From Glandiceps talaboti (lineage: Eukaryota > Hemichordata > Enteropneusta > Spengelidae): a DNA stretch of 64,000 bases. Below are positions 47,701 to 58,365 of the stretch, one piece after another. Location of the stretch: positions 5,743,922 to 5,807,921 of the forward strand of contig NC_135563.1 of NCBI RefSeq assembly GCF_964340395.1, read 5' to 3'. Both the position numbers and the translations under genes were made by a program. Under the pieces are notes generated by a model that saw only the letters and a program-made list of their open reading frames with translations, was not told where the DNA came from and ran no database searches. Numbering within the stretch: the first letter of the stretch is position 1; each line of letters opens with the position of its first letter.

Positions 47701-50700
47701 ACCTGTAATCTATTTTTCACGGAAATATTCTTATCGCTTGTTCCTTTACAATATGACAATGAAAGTGAGGTATTCTAAATCTAAAATCTAGAAATCACGG
47801 TACCAACTTTCAATACATTTGAAATCTGAAGAATCTAAATACCTAAAAGCATATTAATGACCCTGCAGTTGTTGTCAAGTTACACGTCAAGTTACACTCT
47901 TCCATATAGAAATACATTATTTCACCCCAAAAACACACCATTTTGGTCAGTGTGAAACATGAAATTCACATTATATAGTTTTAGATGCTTATCATCACTG
48001 TTTACTGAGAATCATTCATTTTGAAATAGGTCATCATTGATCTCAAATGAACCACCATCTCACCTTTAAAGATGGGAGCGGAAACTTATTGTTGGTATAT
48101 CAGTAAATGGTTTGTGCTTTCATGATTTTAGGACTCGTACAACACCAGAATTTGACATCAAAATGGCGCTAACTGTTTTTTTTAAATTGTGCTTGATTTT
48201 TAGGACTATGACATACAGCAGAAGATTGACCTTGAAATTAAAATGAGAGATGGAATTACCCGTATCCTTGCAGCTTGTAATAATGAGGTACAGTCAGTTG
48301 AGGCGTCTAAAGGTCTGCTTACTTCCAATGCCAGGATGAAGGCATTCATGGCAGAATTACAGAAACGTAGAACATCTGAAAGAAGTCATCCCAATACAGA
48401 CAGTGATGATGGCAAACCATGCAAAGCTACATTAGCAGTCTCAGGTACATACTAGTATATTTTCTAGTCAAATAGTTGATGAATCTGAAAAGCGACAAAA
48501 TTGTGATTTTAATGAATCTGTTTTTAATATACCGAAAAGTATGTTCTGCATTGTGATAATTATGACATCAATGGAGTTATATAAAATATTCTGGCGCTGA
48601 TGTGTATAAATTCAGCATTCCGTTAAGATAACCTCCATACACAGCTGTATGGTGGACCTGGCAAGCCATTTCTTAACAGAGCCTGTAAACACAGTAATTC
48701 AAATTGTAGTATGTATGGCCACACCTTATAACATACTGTTACTGTTCCTTGCACCATCGAATATACAACCAATGTCATAACTTATTCTACCCATACATGG
48801 ATGATGTACATACTGAAATAGTCAAGAAGGATACAGTTTCAAAGTCTGGTATTAGCAACAAGGATAAAGAGGATGTGCAAGCTTGAATTGTTAATCTCAT
48901 CTGTTCATTACTAATACATGTGTTTTATCAATACAGATATAAGAATACCCTTGATGTGGAAAGAGGAGGATCATATCAAAAACAAAGGAGGTATGTACAT
49001 GTATACATATCAAGTCTTTATAATCAGACAATTATGTATCATTCTCCATTATTTTACTTTGTTCAGCCATTGAAGAAAAATATAAGTAACCTACGGTGTG
49101 TAAGGGCCTTGTCACTACAAGTCACGTAGACAAGTAGTGACAAACCCTTATATCACGATATTTTCCAGCTGAATGAAGTAAAATATTGGGAATAAAATAA
49201 TTATACCTCCTCAAGCATAATTTATGAAAAATTGTGAAATATATTTCGAGCACTGCAGAACCAGTGACATAACATGGGTTGTCTTGACGTAACAACGTAG
49301 AAAGACCAGCGTATATAATCCACATTTTCTGTTCAAAGGCAATATCTTGGCCTGTGCATGGTACAATCAATAGATATTTATTTTCCTAGCCCTGAATCCA
49401 AACGGTAATATCCACACAGCTATTTTCCATGAAATGGAATCATGACAGTGAATCAGTTCATCTTTCTGTTGTAGATCATAGACGATACTCTGTGTTCTGT
49501 CTCTGGAAGATTGGCACTGAAATCTACGATACAGCAATGATACGGAATGTTGACAGGACTTTGACTGATATGTGTCCAGATGATGTCATTGTTTTGTAAG
49601 TATCCCTTAAAAAAATGTTTATGCAAATCAGTATACTTCCACAAATTATAAGAGTAGTAGCTTACATTGGTGCATGTGCACATTATTGGTAGAATTTGCA
49701 TTATTTCATACCTATGTACATATGAGTGTGTGATATTTCCATGTACAAAAAATTGCATTCACTTACTGTTATTCCTTAAAGAAACGTGTGATTTTGGATA
49801 GACATATGTACACATAATAACAAGAGAACCTCATGCAGCATGAAGCCAGTGGGAGTACTCAGGGTACTCGCACTTGTGGAGGCGATGTTTTCTGCTGCAT
49901 TTTTGCCTGGCCTGCTTCACTCATGACAGTATGACCACAGAGAATAACACACTGACCCACTACTAAAATACCCCAAGTATGTCACACAGGCACTCATAGA
50001 AGCACTGGCTGATCAGTGTTATAGTTATGAAGGTATATATGGATGAAGAGACCAGGAATTCAACGAACAGCACCTGACCCCCCTCCCTATACCACATGTG
50101 TAATCTCTTGTATCAGAGCCTCCTGTACTTGTAGAATTTGAATTGGTAAGAGGTAGGTTGAATTTTTAGTGTAAAACGTACAAAAAAAACCCTAATGTGT
50201 GGGCTTTATATACATGCCAATTTGAATGTTTTCTCTTCATTTCAGTAACGATATCAGTCCTGATTTTGAGTGTGTACTTGAGGTGTACTGTTACAATATG
50301 CACAATGACTTAACTATAGCAAGTACCCCTAAGAGGATACGGAAGAGGCTCAATACCTTGTCTAGTTCTATGGGTAGAAGTATGGGCAAGAAAGTACAGT
50401 CTAGTATGGTAAGTAAGTTAGGAATTTGTACTATACGAAATTCTAATTATTTCAACAATATAAAGATGAGCAAAGTTGTGGAAATATTGAACACTGAAAT
50501 TTTTTTCTTGAATACATGTTTATTCAAACTTATGTTTGTTTGCAACATTATCAAAACAGATTGTCAACTTTTGTGCTAGACTGTAAGATATGTCGTGTCA
50601 TTCAGCCCTAATCACTCCTCTCGTTACTGACTGATAGCCATAGCACAACACGTCAAATCTTACAGATTACTTTGGTGTGTGATATGATGTAACAGAAACG

Positions 50701-53700
50701 TAGTGGTCTTTTGACACATGGCTATTGCTAATTTCAAACCTTGATACATATAGATGGAAACCAAATTATTATGGTACCAGTATACTGTATGGAAAGTAAG
50801 TACAGATTTTTGTATTTTGTATAATTTGTATATTCTTGTAATTTTTTTGCTTGTTTAGGAAAATGGAGAAGGTAGTCTTGGTCCCAAATTTACCCTGGTA
50901 GCCACTGCCAAGCTGAATATAGAGGATGTAGATAGTAGTATAAAGACACATGACTTGGTCTTAGAAAACACAGGTAGGAAATGACCCAACTACATCCTAG
51001 ACTCTGACAGTATATTATAATGACGTCATCAGTCCTGGCTTTTCAGCAGTTTGGGGAAAAAGGAGATTAGACCGCACCCACAACGGCTGATCTGTCAGTC
51101 TAACTACAGCCCAGTTTGACAACCCAAATAGACTAGCTTTAGATTAGGTTAGCTCAATGTCGACACAGAGTCAGCATGTTGTTAACACTGGGCTGGACTG
51201 GCACTAACACCTCACCAGCATGTGTCTGCAATGTGAAATGGCAATGCTGACACCAGCCCAATGTTAAGGTGTTAACATTGAGTTGACATAGGAATAGCAA
51301 ATGAAAAGTATGTAAAGCTGTGCTTCAGGGCTTTGTAGACAGGGGTGTGTTTGGGAAGTATCCAAGTGGGAGTTGTACACCAGAGTTTGTTGATAAAAGT
51401 AATCTTGATCAGAAAATCCATCCAAAGGATTCTGTGTAGGGTTTTGTAACTTCTCATTTTGGACAAATTTGTTGATATTGTGCAACCACATACATGTACG
51501 TAAAACTTAAACTTGCCTGGCACTAAGGAACCACCAACATAGTTACTTGTAATTAAGTTTGTGTGATTTCTGTCAAGGCATGTTATTACTATGGAAAACA
51601 TGCTATCGGAAAAACTAAGATGGCAACAAACTTAAACTTTTGCTGTTGCATGTGGTAAATTACGCAAGTTACTACTTTTATATAATCATAATGTAATCAA
51701 AATAGTGTAAACAGGGGAAGTCCCCAGAAATGTGCACTGAAAGATCATGGAAGTGCTATCAAAATGAAACTTCCTGTCAGAGATGCGACTCTCTTGTGTG
51801 TGTAATTACTGTAGCATCAATATCCAAGATAGCTTATATGAATACCGGTATAGCGCAATGTTGATTTTAATTCATGTCTATATATTATGTTTGCCTGACG
51901 ATAGTTGATCTGCCATTGTGCCATTGTCTTATTTTTTCTCAGTCAACTTTCATATACCAATCTACTGCTCCACACGGGGAGTTAGAAAACAGATTTTTTT
52001 TTTAATCATTGTCCATTTATTGCATCTGTATTCTGTTCATCCTGTAGAAAATACTCCAGTACATTTACCATTATTTGGACATTTTTGTTGTCGACTTGGT
52101 GCTCAGCCAGAGTGTATGGTTCAAGATATCGTCAGTGGTTTTCTAAACTTCCAAGTGAGTCTTTTAGGCCATATGATGATGTACAATGCACCAACACTTA
52201 GTATTGTCAAATTTATGTCAATGCATGTCAGTTAAAGTCTTTTAAAAACCATCGTCTGGTACCGTTAGTACAGTTGATGGCATAACACATATTAACAGGA
52301 GTTTCCCTACATTTTAGTATATGTATTACTAAATTACATTATATGTTTATCGAATCTGTTTTATACCTGAATACCAGGTTTGAGTTCTGCTGTTATCAAG
52401 TAATGAAGTACATATTATATTCTTCCGTAAGTAGTATACTCTAAGTAGGTTTTGGTGTGCAGCAAAAATCTACCCATAAATGCATAAACTCAACAGATGG
52501 TCTTGTTGAATCTTATTATAGTATATGCCAGGAGACATGATATGGATTAACGGACTAACAGTACCTAACCCGTCACTTCTCCACGTGATGAATGAATTAA
52601 ACATGGTTGCTAGATCTAAGGTTCAGTTAGCTTATATACTGCAAACCTAGATATTTTCACTACTACAAAATTTTGAGATTTTACAGTCTTCATCAAGTTC
52701 TCAAAGATCAATTTCCTGTAATTACCAGACTGGTACATTGTGTTCATGTGAAAGAAGGCATTTTAGTCTCTACTTATTTTTGCGTCGTTGTTTTTCCAGC
52801 GAAATTAGCAAAAATAAGTCTTTAGCGAAAATTTCCAGGTTTACAGTACCTGTTATACAGACACTGCTGAAGAGTTGTTGTAAGTGTTCTAATTTTTACT
52901 GACTCTAGGGGGCAGCAGACTGGACTAGGAAATGGTGTGTTCTAAATCAGTCCAAGTTACAATGTTGGGCAAACCAATCAGACAGTGGAATCAGAAAACC
53001 TGACAGTACTATCACAGTTACAAAGGTATGAAAACAAATCACTTCATCATATTAGGAGAACGGATATTTCCACTTTTGCTTCTATATCATCATTTGTTTG
53101 GGCAAGGCTTCTTGATGTGTGAAGTTCCTAATGTTATTTGCATCCCATAATGCCTTGCCCCAGCATACAGCAGGCTTCCTTTAAGACCAGATTATACCAT
53201 GCACGAGCCAGGTTCAACAAAAAATATGGAATATATACTCATTCTAAGGCATGACAACTTGCGTCTGTGTCACAACAACATGTGTCTACATCACTGGTTC
53301 TGCTGTGTTCGAAATATGAGTCAAAACATTCAAAATGGCCATTAATTTCCCCAGATTTTTCTTTGATATTACTGGCATTGGTATGATTATGTCATTCTCC
53401 AATATTTTTCTATGTTCAGCTTAAGAAAATATGAGTTACCTAAGGAGGCTTTGTAACTATGAGTCACTAGATAAGTAGTGACAACCCTTAGGTCACGAGT
53501 ATTTTCTGCCTGAATGAAGAAAAATATAGGAGAATAACAACTATAAGTAGTCAATTTTACAACTCTATTTAAATGCAGGATTGGTGAAAATAACATTTCT
53601 AGTAGATCCCATAAATAAACATAAAGAAATACAGCTAAGGTAAAATCAGCCTCACCTTTTGTTCCCATTTCACATAAAGAAACTAAGGTCAGGTATAAAT

Positions 53701-56700
53701 AAATGTCTGTGTTGTATCCCTTTCTTTGTGGTAATTAACAGGGTAGTCACATAGCACACAGGAATGGATCTACTATGCAAAAACCCAACTCATTTGTCCT
53801 GACCTGTCTAGAAGAAGATAAAAAGACACAGTACACAATATCAGCTGATAGCAAGTCAGAAAAAGACCAGTGGATCAAAGCACTGGAACAACAATTCCTA
53901 GATACAGGTGAGTCAAATACTCGTGACAATGTATGACTGGCTTCGTTTTAAATTCTCCAAGTAATAAAATGTATCAGTAGCACAAACTATATAATGTAGA
54001 AGCAATTAGCAGTTGACTGGCTACGCTTGTTTTCTGTTTAAGTTCCGATAATAATAATATAGTAAGTGCTCAAAGCACTTCACAATTATTACCCCTGTCA
54101 TGAATCTATAGCGACACAACAACCCTTCATATAACTGCACTTCCCCAACTCCCTGGGGATCATACAATCAATTGCAGCCTCTATGAGTGTATAGGATTAA
54201 AGCATTTACAGTGTAACCTCTATCCTGCGGGAGCACAATTATGGTTCAAATCGTGCCTCATTCAGAAACAGACCACAGTGATGAGGCTGGAAACTTAACT
54301 GTAGATTACAAACCAGTCACTCTGCATTCGACTAACATTGCTCCACTCAGTAACAAAATATATTACAAATGTAATGGCGCAATTAGAATTCTAAAGATAT
54401 AAGTTCATGTTAAAGTTAGAACTCAAATTGTTTCACCCAGAGTGACAAATTGATATTCATGAATAGTGTTTTTCTCAACCATAATATTGATAGCTATTAC
54501 TGTAGTTTATGTAGAAGAGTTTATATTTTTCACTTGTGTGCATTTTGTTTTTGACTCCCTCTACTATTAGCTGCAGTGAACCACTTGATATGCCGACAGG
54601 GTTCAACTGTTTACTTGTTAATCTCCTTGTCATGGATATTGTTCACACTTGCTCTGAAAAAAAGACCATAGGGATTACTACCAAACCAAGAAGACTGTAG
54701 AGTGTATATTAGGTGATATATTGTCTTTACATCTCATGCAATATTTTTTGTTACGAATTACCAATGTACAGGCACTGATAGCTTGTACACACATGGAATG
54801 CTACATTTAATCTCACTGTAAACACAAGTAAACAGTTTTGTCTTATCTGTTTCATCCCGACAGTGATGTAGATTTATGTTCACAATGAGATAAAATGTAT
54901 CATTTTTGTATATACTTGTGTGTTATCAGTGTCTGTATTTTGTTTTATGTCATTTGTAACAAAAAAACGTTGTGTGCGATGTAAAACACACTGTGCCACC
55001 TAATTGAAACTGTATAGTCACTCTGGTTTGGTAGTAAAAAACACCACTCCACCTAATTTAAACTGTATAGTCACTCTGATTTTGTAGTAACATTGTTGCC
55101 TAATTGAAACTCTATAGTCTCCCTAGTTTGGTAGTAACACCATGCCACCTAATTGAAACTCTATAGTCACTCTGATTTGGTAGTATTTATCCACTGTGAC
55201 ACCTATACATTGTAATTGAAATGCCATGGTCACTCTCATTTGGTAGTATTTATCTACATTATCTGTAAATCGCTAAATTTGATAACTGCAGATACTAGTA
55301 ATGCATGTACATGTCTACACAAATATGTTTTACAAATGGTCTGATTTCCCTTTTCTAGCTGCTTGGCAACAAGCCTGTACAGAGCTAATAGATATTAAAT
55401 CACCAACACCACGGAGACGGCTTCCAACAAGAAAAGGATCACTGTATGATGAAACTACACTCAAAGGTAAACAATACTATTAGTGTAACATAGACATTAA
55501 TACTTGCATAATTAATAAACATCATTGCTTGATCAAAGTCTGTAGTAGATGAAGTGAAACATCGCAATCAGTTCAGATTTACAGCAAAGTGACTGTATTT
55601 TACTTCAAATTGACAATTTTTTTGGTCTTCCACAACACAAGGTCAATATAACCATTAAAATATGTACAAAAAGATAGAAATACAATGCAGGTACATCATG
55701 AAAAGATACTTGGAAAATATATCAAGCTTGTACAAGACTACAGGAAAAAGTATATCACATCACAAACACACACATAAGTGTCAATCACAATCACAGTTTG
55801 AAATCACCACAAGAGGGCGCTCTCACACATGCTTTACATGGCTAAATCTGGCAATAGATTATTGCTGGTATGGTTTAATTCTATGCCAAATAACACATGA
55901 TCATCCAGACTTTATGTGTTATAGATCAAACTTCCCCTCTGTTGTCTATGGCACAGACAAGTAAGTACTTGTCTGTGTCTATGGTCAAGGTTCCCTCTAT
56001 TATCTATGGACAAGGCCATTCAAAGTATTGTCTGGGTCAAACCTCCTCCAGCTGTTGCCAATGGTGAAAGCCATTCAAAGTATTGTCTATTAGATCTAAG
56101 TTATGATAGCCAAGACAGACAATGCCTCTATTAAAGCCAAGGGGTCACTGGTTTATTTTTGGAATTCAAGGCCAAATATATGAATAAATGAAAGAAAACA
56201 TGATATACTTATGAATCCTTTTGCAATCATTCACTGTTGTTAAATCTTTACATAATTTCATGTACGATAATCGTACCTTTTTATGCTTTGAAAAAAAAGG
56301 AGAAGAGTTGGTATTTGATTGAAAGGTAACCAATGTACAAGTATGTTGAGATGGTTTCATTTATGGTCATCTCAGGGGGTATCCACAACTACAGAAAATT
56401 GTTCACCTCAATTGTTGAACTATCTAAACAATGAAAGTAATATAATAGCAAAACATTCAAAAGAAGTACTATAAATAATTGTATTATTTTTAACTGGCGG
56501 GTACTGTGGTATGGCATTTTAGCACGTCTAGATCTGTTGAACTTGTAGGTAATTTTAACAATGGCCTTGGAAAAAAGACAATTTCAAACTTGTGGACTTA
56601 CTACAAGACAGAAAACAATTACAGAGAATCTCTGTTTCCATTTTCCATTCCATTTTATCACTAATATTTTTTACTTCAGAGTTGCGATTCAAGAGATAAA

Positions 56701-57171
56701 TAAGTTAGAGATATTGTATGTACTTATTCATTCTTTCTCCCTTATTTTCCAATCATTACAAATGCTTCATTCTGTAGATTCAGATAGTGATTTTGAGTAA
56801 GTGTATCTACTGCTTTCACTGTGTGCATGCATATCTATGTTGTGTACAATTTATTGACAGCTTGTCTGCTTTCACATTGATACTGCTCTGCCAACTTTCC
56901 TACAAACAGTTTATTGAATTTGTAGAACGAATTGTTACCACTGTATTCCTGATTCTACACTGTAACTTCTTCATGACAATATGGCACAAAACAAAAATGT
57001 GCTATTATCCAGACCTTTTCACTGTGGGTCTGAGACTATTATGACAGATTCAAAATACAGATAGAGAAGTATGAGAACTCAATTATTACTAGTGTACATG
57101 AAGAAAACATCAAATTTGTTCATTTCAACATAGTCTATTAACTATGCGTGTCTGCAGTCTTTTTCTATAAT

Positions 57172-57249
<78 letters not shown>

Positions 57250-58365
57250 ATAGAAAAAGACTACACATACATGTATGTATAGTTACTAGACTTTAATATT
57301 TCAATAGGATGTTCACCTGATAGTTTGTTATGAAGAACTTACAGTGTCTAAGTGATTATGTGTGGTGTATGCATTTTACACTTGTGTTCTTTTGTAAGTA
57401 ACCCTGTGTACCATATGGTTGCAATGACTGACTACTTTTGCACCACAGTATGATTTACCAGTGCTGTATGTTTATCTTTTTACGTTTTCACAAAAAGGAA
57501 CAAAGACAGCATTATGTGAAGTCAACATTTAAATTTAATTGTACCTACTTGTAGTTGGTGATTATCATAGGTCACCTTGAATAAAAAAGCTTCCATTGTA
57601 ATGGTGTGTGTCAGCTGGTCTTCAGGGTTTGAAAAGGTATTCCTCCAAAGCCCCAATGCCTACCCTGAGGGCACATACATGTATGGCTCAATAAGTACTG
57701 ATAGTCACCCTGGAGGGAAGGATGCAAAGTACTTTGCAATCAAACTTGTACAGATGCAACACAAACTGAAACTTTGTAGAAGTGCATTTAACCCAATATC
57801 TTGGATATAACAATAACCAACTGTTTGATGACCACATTGTACAATATCATCAATTATTTCATCTCTCTATAGTGTATTGTAGACTGCAAGATGTGTCATG
57901 CTGTTCAGACCTATCAGACTTTTGTGAGTGGTAGCTGATAGGGAGGCACAAATGCCATATCTTAGACGAGGTCGTCAGAAAGGCAATCATTGTTTGTGTC
58001 CACCACCATGTGCCCTGTCCATTTTGATACTTTGTAACCCACATTATTAAAAAACTCTTTTACAACACACTTTCAGTTTATAAATGTAGAAAAAAGTAGT
58101 TACCTTTATATATATATATACAACTTCATTGGTAGTGTGTTCTGAGGCTGTTCTGGTGATTTCAATGTGTCATTTGAAACTATTTTATGTAACAGGGACA
58201 CCTGAACGTCAGAAGAACAATGTCCAGGAAAAGAATGGCACAGATGAGGATGACCCCTTCCTGGATTCTCCTGCTGCCAATACAAGATCTCGAAGAAGAA
58301 AGTCCATGCCAGCCAAAGGAATCCCTTATCCCAAGCCATGGATAGTGATGGAAACTGGAGTTTGA
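23722..58365 (+). CDS. RTKN2: Rhotekin-family Rho effector (RTKN/RTKN2-like)
   Basis: Rhotekins bind GTP-loaded Rho GTPases and act as scaffolds at cell cortex, septins and junctions. Coding exons in phase: 23722-23736, 24499-24567, 48204-48444, 48937-48990, 49475-49595, 50246-50408, 50859-50973, 52048-52154, 52909-53025, 53742-53907, 55359-55466 and 58196-58365, giving 481 aa. Residues 29-95 are an HR1 Rho-binding domain ([18 protein letters not shown]). The anillin-homology region follows ([38 protein letters not shown]). The PH domain spans about 290-395, with the invariant Trp in [15 protein letters not shown] resembles KQGSLYHE of vertebrate rhotekin. The C-terminus ETGV is a class I PDZ ligand like QSPV of RTKN. 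Closest by eye to RTKN2; a single pre-duplication orthologue is likely. The second coding intron is 23.6 kb. Confidence 0.93.
23737..24498 (+). other. Rhotekin coding intron 1
   Basis: 762 bp. About half is the foldback element 23894-24247. A short piece at 24306-24372 resembles 63636-63682. Confidence 0.85.
23894..24247. mobile_element. MITE-like foldback element with TTAA ends
   Basis: 354 bp. The outer arms of about 60 bp are perfect or nearly so: TTAAAGTGGCCATATGGATG at one end and its reverse complement at the other. Looser pairing continues inward (ACCATGTTTTT, TATACC, ACAATAACAAA around GTACGTAC at the centre). TTAA ends suggest piggyBac-type mobilisation; no coding capacity. Confidence 0.8.
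24499..24567 (+). CDS. RTKN2: Rhotekin coding exon 2
   Basis: 69 nt, phase 0 both sides, encoding [16 protein letters not shown] and then LPQLIEQ. Joins to DYDIQQ of the next exon. Confidence 0.75.
24568..25469 (+). other. Rhotekin coding intron 2, part before the duplicated block
   Basis: AT-rich unique sequence; nothing recognised. Confidence 0.7.
25470..26321 (+). repeat. Duplicated block A (first copy)
   Basis: 852 bp, repeated without any indel at 33694-34545 (constant offset 8,224). The copies look identical to the eye. Confidence 0.95.
26322..29907 (+). other. Block X, present once between A and B
   Basis: 3.6 kb found only between A and B and missing between A' and B'. It is bounded by CACA on both sides (26318-26321 and 29904-29907). 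It contains a CA/CAAA microsatellite at 26510-26562 and a short hairpin around GAGGTATACC at 28019-28044. No terminal inverted repeats or gene recognised. Confidence 0.75.
26510..26562. repeat. CA and CAAA microsatellite
   Basis: CA repeats followed by CAAA repeats within block X. Confidence 0.9.
29904..33696 (+). repeat. Duplicated block B (first copy)
   Basis: 3,793 bp repeated at 34542-38334 with constant offset 4,638, so no indels. It includes an unidentified repeat around 32360-32560 (GGGGGCTATTATATTGGGTT, CATCTGTCTGTCCGTCGGTG). Near the end it carries a pair of inverted CCAATTCCAGTGAATTTGTG-like motifs (33269 and 33623). Confidence 0.95.
33694..34545 (+). repeat. Duplicated block A' (second copy)
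   Basis: Copy of 25470-26321 joined directly to the end of block B through ACT at 33694-33696. Confidence 0.95.
34542..38334 (+). repeat. Duplicated block B' (second copy)
   Basis: Copy of 29904-33696, joined to A' through CACA at 34542-34545 with block X absent. Confidence 0.95.
37906..38280. mobile_element. MITE-like element inside block B'
   Basis: Inverted 20-bp ends (CCAATTCCAGTGAATTTTGTG and its mirror CACAAATTCACTGGAATTGG at about 38261), 375 bp overall. The same element occurs in block B at about 33268-33642. Ends defined by eye only. Confidence 0.45.
38299..38440. repeat. 142-bp hairpin at the end of block B'
   Basis: The arm AACAATAATGTACGCCCTCC, followed by CATAATGGAC and AAGCAAACTTTG, is mirrored at 38391-38440 with few mismatches. 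In the first copy only the left arm to 33696 is present, because block A' begins there. Confidence 0.85.
40290..40313 (+). CDS. RTKN2: Candidate alternative first exon of rhotekin (a)
   Basis: ATG encoding MARSSPKK, ended by a donor AAG|GTAAGG in phase 0, exactly the phase needed to join coding exon 3 (DYDIQQ...). Vertebrate rhotekins also use alternative first exons joining at this point. A 5-codon upstream ORF (MDQNG) precedes it. No promoter motif is obvious. Confidence 0.4.
40698..40712 (+). CDS. RTKN2: Candidate alternative first exon of rhotekin (b)
   Basis: ATG encoding MNREQ, ended by CAG|GTGAGG in phase 0, compatible with coding exon 3. The ATG context is weak (TTCAATGA). Less likely than candidate (a) at 40290. 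Confidence 0.25.
41449..41929. repeat. ATGG/ATTG minisatellite
   Basis: About 480 bp of tetranucleotide-like repeats (ATGG, ATTG, ATGA, AGGG variants) with a loose higher-order pattern of GGATAGATTGATGGAT. Chance minus-strand SIHPSINL-type ORFs arise from it. Confidence 0.95.
43023..43277. repeat. 51-bp tandem repeat, five copies
   Basis: Unit contains CTATTC(A/C)TC(A/G)ACA, GGCAGGGTTTCCCT and GAATCAACTA. As 51 is a multiple of 3 it keeps a frame open, but no coding role is suggested. Confidence 0.93.
46686..46790 (+). repeat. Dispersed repeat family R350, partial copy D
   Basis: Matches the hairpin part of 11190-11537 (AGTAGTGATAAGACCCGTAG, TTTTCTGCTGAATGA). Confidence 0.5.
48204..48444 (+). 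CDS. RTKN2: Rhotekin coding exon 3 (HR1)
   Basis: 241 nt. Encodes the Rho-binding HR1 helices, including [17 protein letters not shown] and ELQKRR, then an acidic linker to LAVS. Confidence 0.95.
48937..48990 (+). CDS. RTKN2: Rhotekin coding exon 4
   Basis: 54 nt, encoding [18 protein letters not shown], almost the vertebrate sequence. Acceptor ATACAG|AT, donor GGAG|GTATGT. Confidence 0.95.
49058..49369 (+). repeat. Dispersed repeat family R350, copy C
   Basis: Same order as copy A: hairpin part, GCAGAACCAGTGACA, and end GTGCATGGTACAATC. Lies about 105 nt before rhotekin exon 5. Confidence 0.65.
49475..49595 (+). CDS. RTKN2: Rhotekin coding exon 5
   Basis: 121 nt, encoding [32 protein letters not shown] and DDVIVF. 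Confidence 0.95.
50246..50408 (+). CDS. RTKN2: Rhotekin coding exon 6
   Basis: 163 nt, encoding [20 protein letters not shown] and the basic stretch [19 protein letters not shown]. Confidence 0.95.
50859..50973 (+). CDS. RTKN2: Rhotekin coding exon 7
   Basis: 115 nt, encoding [19 protein letters not shown] and [11 protein letters not shown]. Confidence 0.94.
51152..51290. repeat. Inverted-repeat stretch, possible MITE
   Basis: Arms of about 40 bp: AGCTCAATGTCGACAC with AACACTGGGCTGG, against CCAGCCCAATGTTAAGG and CATTGAGTTGACAT. Imperfect. Confidence 0.4.
52048..52154 (+). CDS. RTKN2: Rhotekin coding exon 8
   Basis: 107 nt, encoding [19 protein letters not shown] and SGFLNFQ, the start of the PH-domain region. 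Confidence 0.95.
52909..53025 (+). CDS. RTKN2: Rhotekin coding exon 9 (PH)
   Basis: 117 nt, phase 0, encoding [20 protein letters not shown] and ending TITVTK. Confidence 0.95.
53026..53741 (+). other. Rhotekin intron 9 with R350 copy
   Basis: 716 bp, more than half occupied by the minus-oriented R350 copy B. Confidence 0.8.
53190..53545 (-). repeat. Dispersed repeat family R350, copy B (minus)
   Basis: Reverse-oriented copy: starts ATTATACCATGCACGAGCC, passes CACTGGTTCTGCTGTGTTCG and ends in the hairpin part near GAAAAATATAGGAGAATAAC. Confidence 0.7.
53742..53907 (+). CDS. RTKN2: Rhotekin coding exon 10 (PH)
   Basis: 166 nt, encoding the end of the PH domain: [20 protein letters not shown] and the C-terminal helix [16 protein letters not shown]. 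Confidence 0.95.
54045..54360. mobile_element. Possible SINE or LINE-tail-like sequence
   Basis: Begins AATAATAATATAGTAAGTGC and continues TCAAAGCACTTCACAATTA, a pattern common at the ends of invertebrate SINEs and LINEs. Inside lies GGTTCAAATCG, close to a pol III B box. No A box or clear ends; tentative. Confidence 0.3.
54991..55250. repeat. About 50-60-bp tandem repeat, five copies
   Basis: Unit contains CCACCTAATTGAAACT, TATAGTCACTCTG and TTTGGTAGTA. Copies are diverged, with small indels. Confidence 0.88.
55359..55466 (+). CDS. RTKN2: Rhotekin coding exon 11
   Basis: 108 nt, encoding [20 protein letters not shown] and [11 protein letters not shown]. Confidence 0.94.
56778..56799 (+). 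CDS. RTKN2: Candidate alternative last exon of rhotekin
   Basis: After a strong acceptor (pyrimidine-rich, TTCTGTAG) the frame from coding exon 11 continues DSDSDFE and meets TAA. This would give a protein with a short acidic end and no PDZ ligand. A donor GA|GTAAGT sits inside at 56797, but splicing to the last exon from there would run into a stop after EDT. So it works as a terminal exon or a frame-changing cassette. Confidence 0.35.
57125..57292. mobile_element. Foldback element with AG microsatellite at its centre
   Basis: Arms on both sides of about 36 AG units are inverted copies: ATAGTCTATTAACTATGCGTG and AGTCTTTTTCTAT on the left, ATAGAAAAAGACT and ATAGTTACTAGACT on the right. The microsatellite (57175-57246) appears to have expanded inside the loop. 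Confidence 0.6.
58196..58365 (+). CDS. RTKN2: Rhotekin last coding exon
   Basis: 170 nt from AACAG|GGACACC to TGA at 58363-58365. Encodes a charged linker ([12 protein letters not shown]) and the tail [11 protein letters not shown]. The Trp plus C-terminal hydrophobic residue mirror RTWLQSPV and RSWLQAQV of vertebrate rhotekins, supporting this frame. Confidence 0.85.

Larger units (their letters stand above)
41930..48203 (+). other. Rhotekin coding intron 2, last part
   Basis: Unique intronic sequence with a 51-bp minisatellite (43023-43277), a C run (46107-46118) and a partial dispersed repeat (46686-46790). TACATGTA-type palindromes are frequent (for example near 44369, 45580 and 46373). 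No exon recognised. Confidence 0.65.
48445..52908 (+). other. Rhotekin introns 3 to 8
   Basis: Introns between the exons listed. They hold the R350 copy at 49058-49369 and an inverted-repeat stretch at 51152-51290 (CTCAATGTCGACA...CAGCCCAATGTTAA). No other elements recognised. Confidence 0.7.
53908..55358 (+). other. Rhotekin intron 10
   Basis: 1,451 bp with a possible SINE-like stretch (54045-54360) and a tandem repeat (54991-55250). Confidence 0.75.
55467..58195 (+). other. Rhotekin intron 11
   Basis: 2,729 bp. Contains a candidate alternative last exon (56778), a loose 60-70-bp repeated stretch at 55925-56095 (GCCATTCAAAGTATTGTCT twice), and a foldback holding an AG microsatellite (57125-57292). 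Confidence 0.75.
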
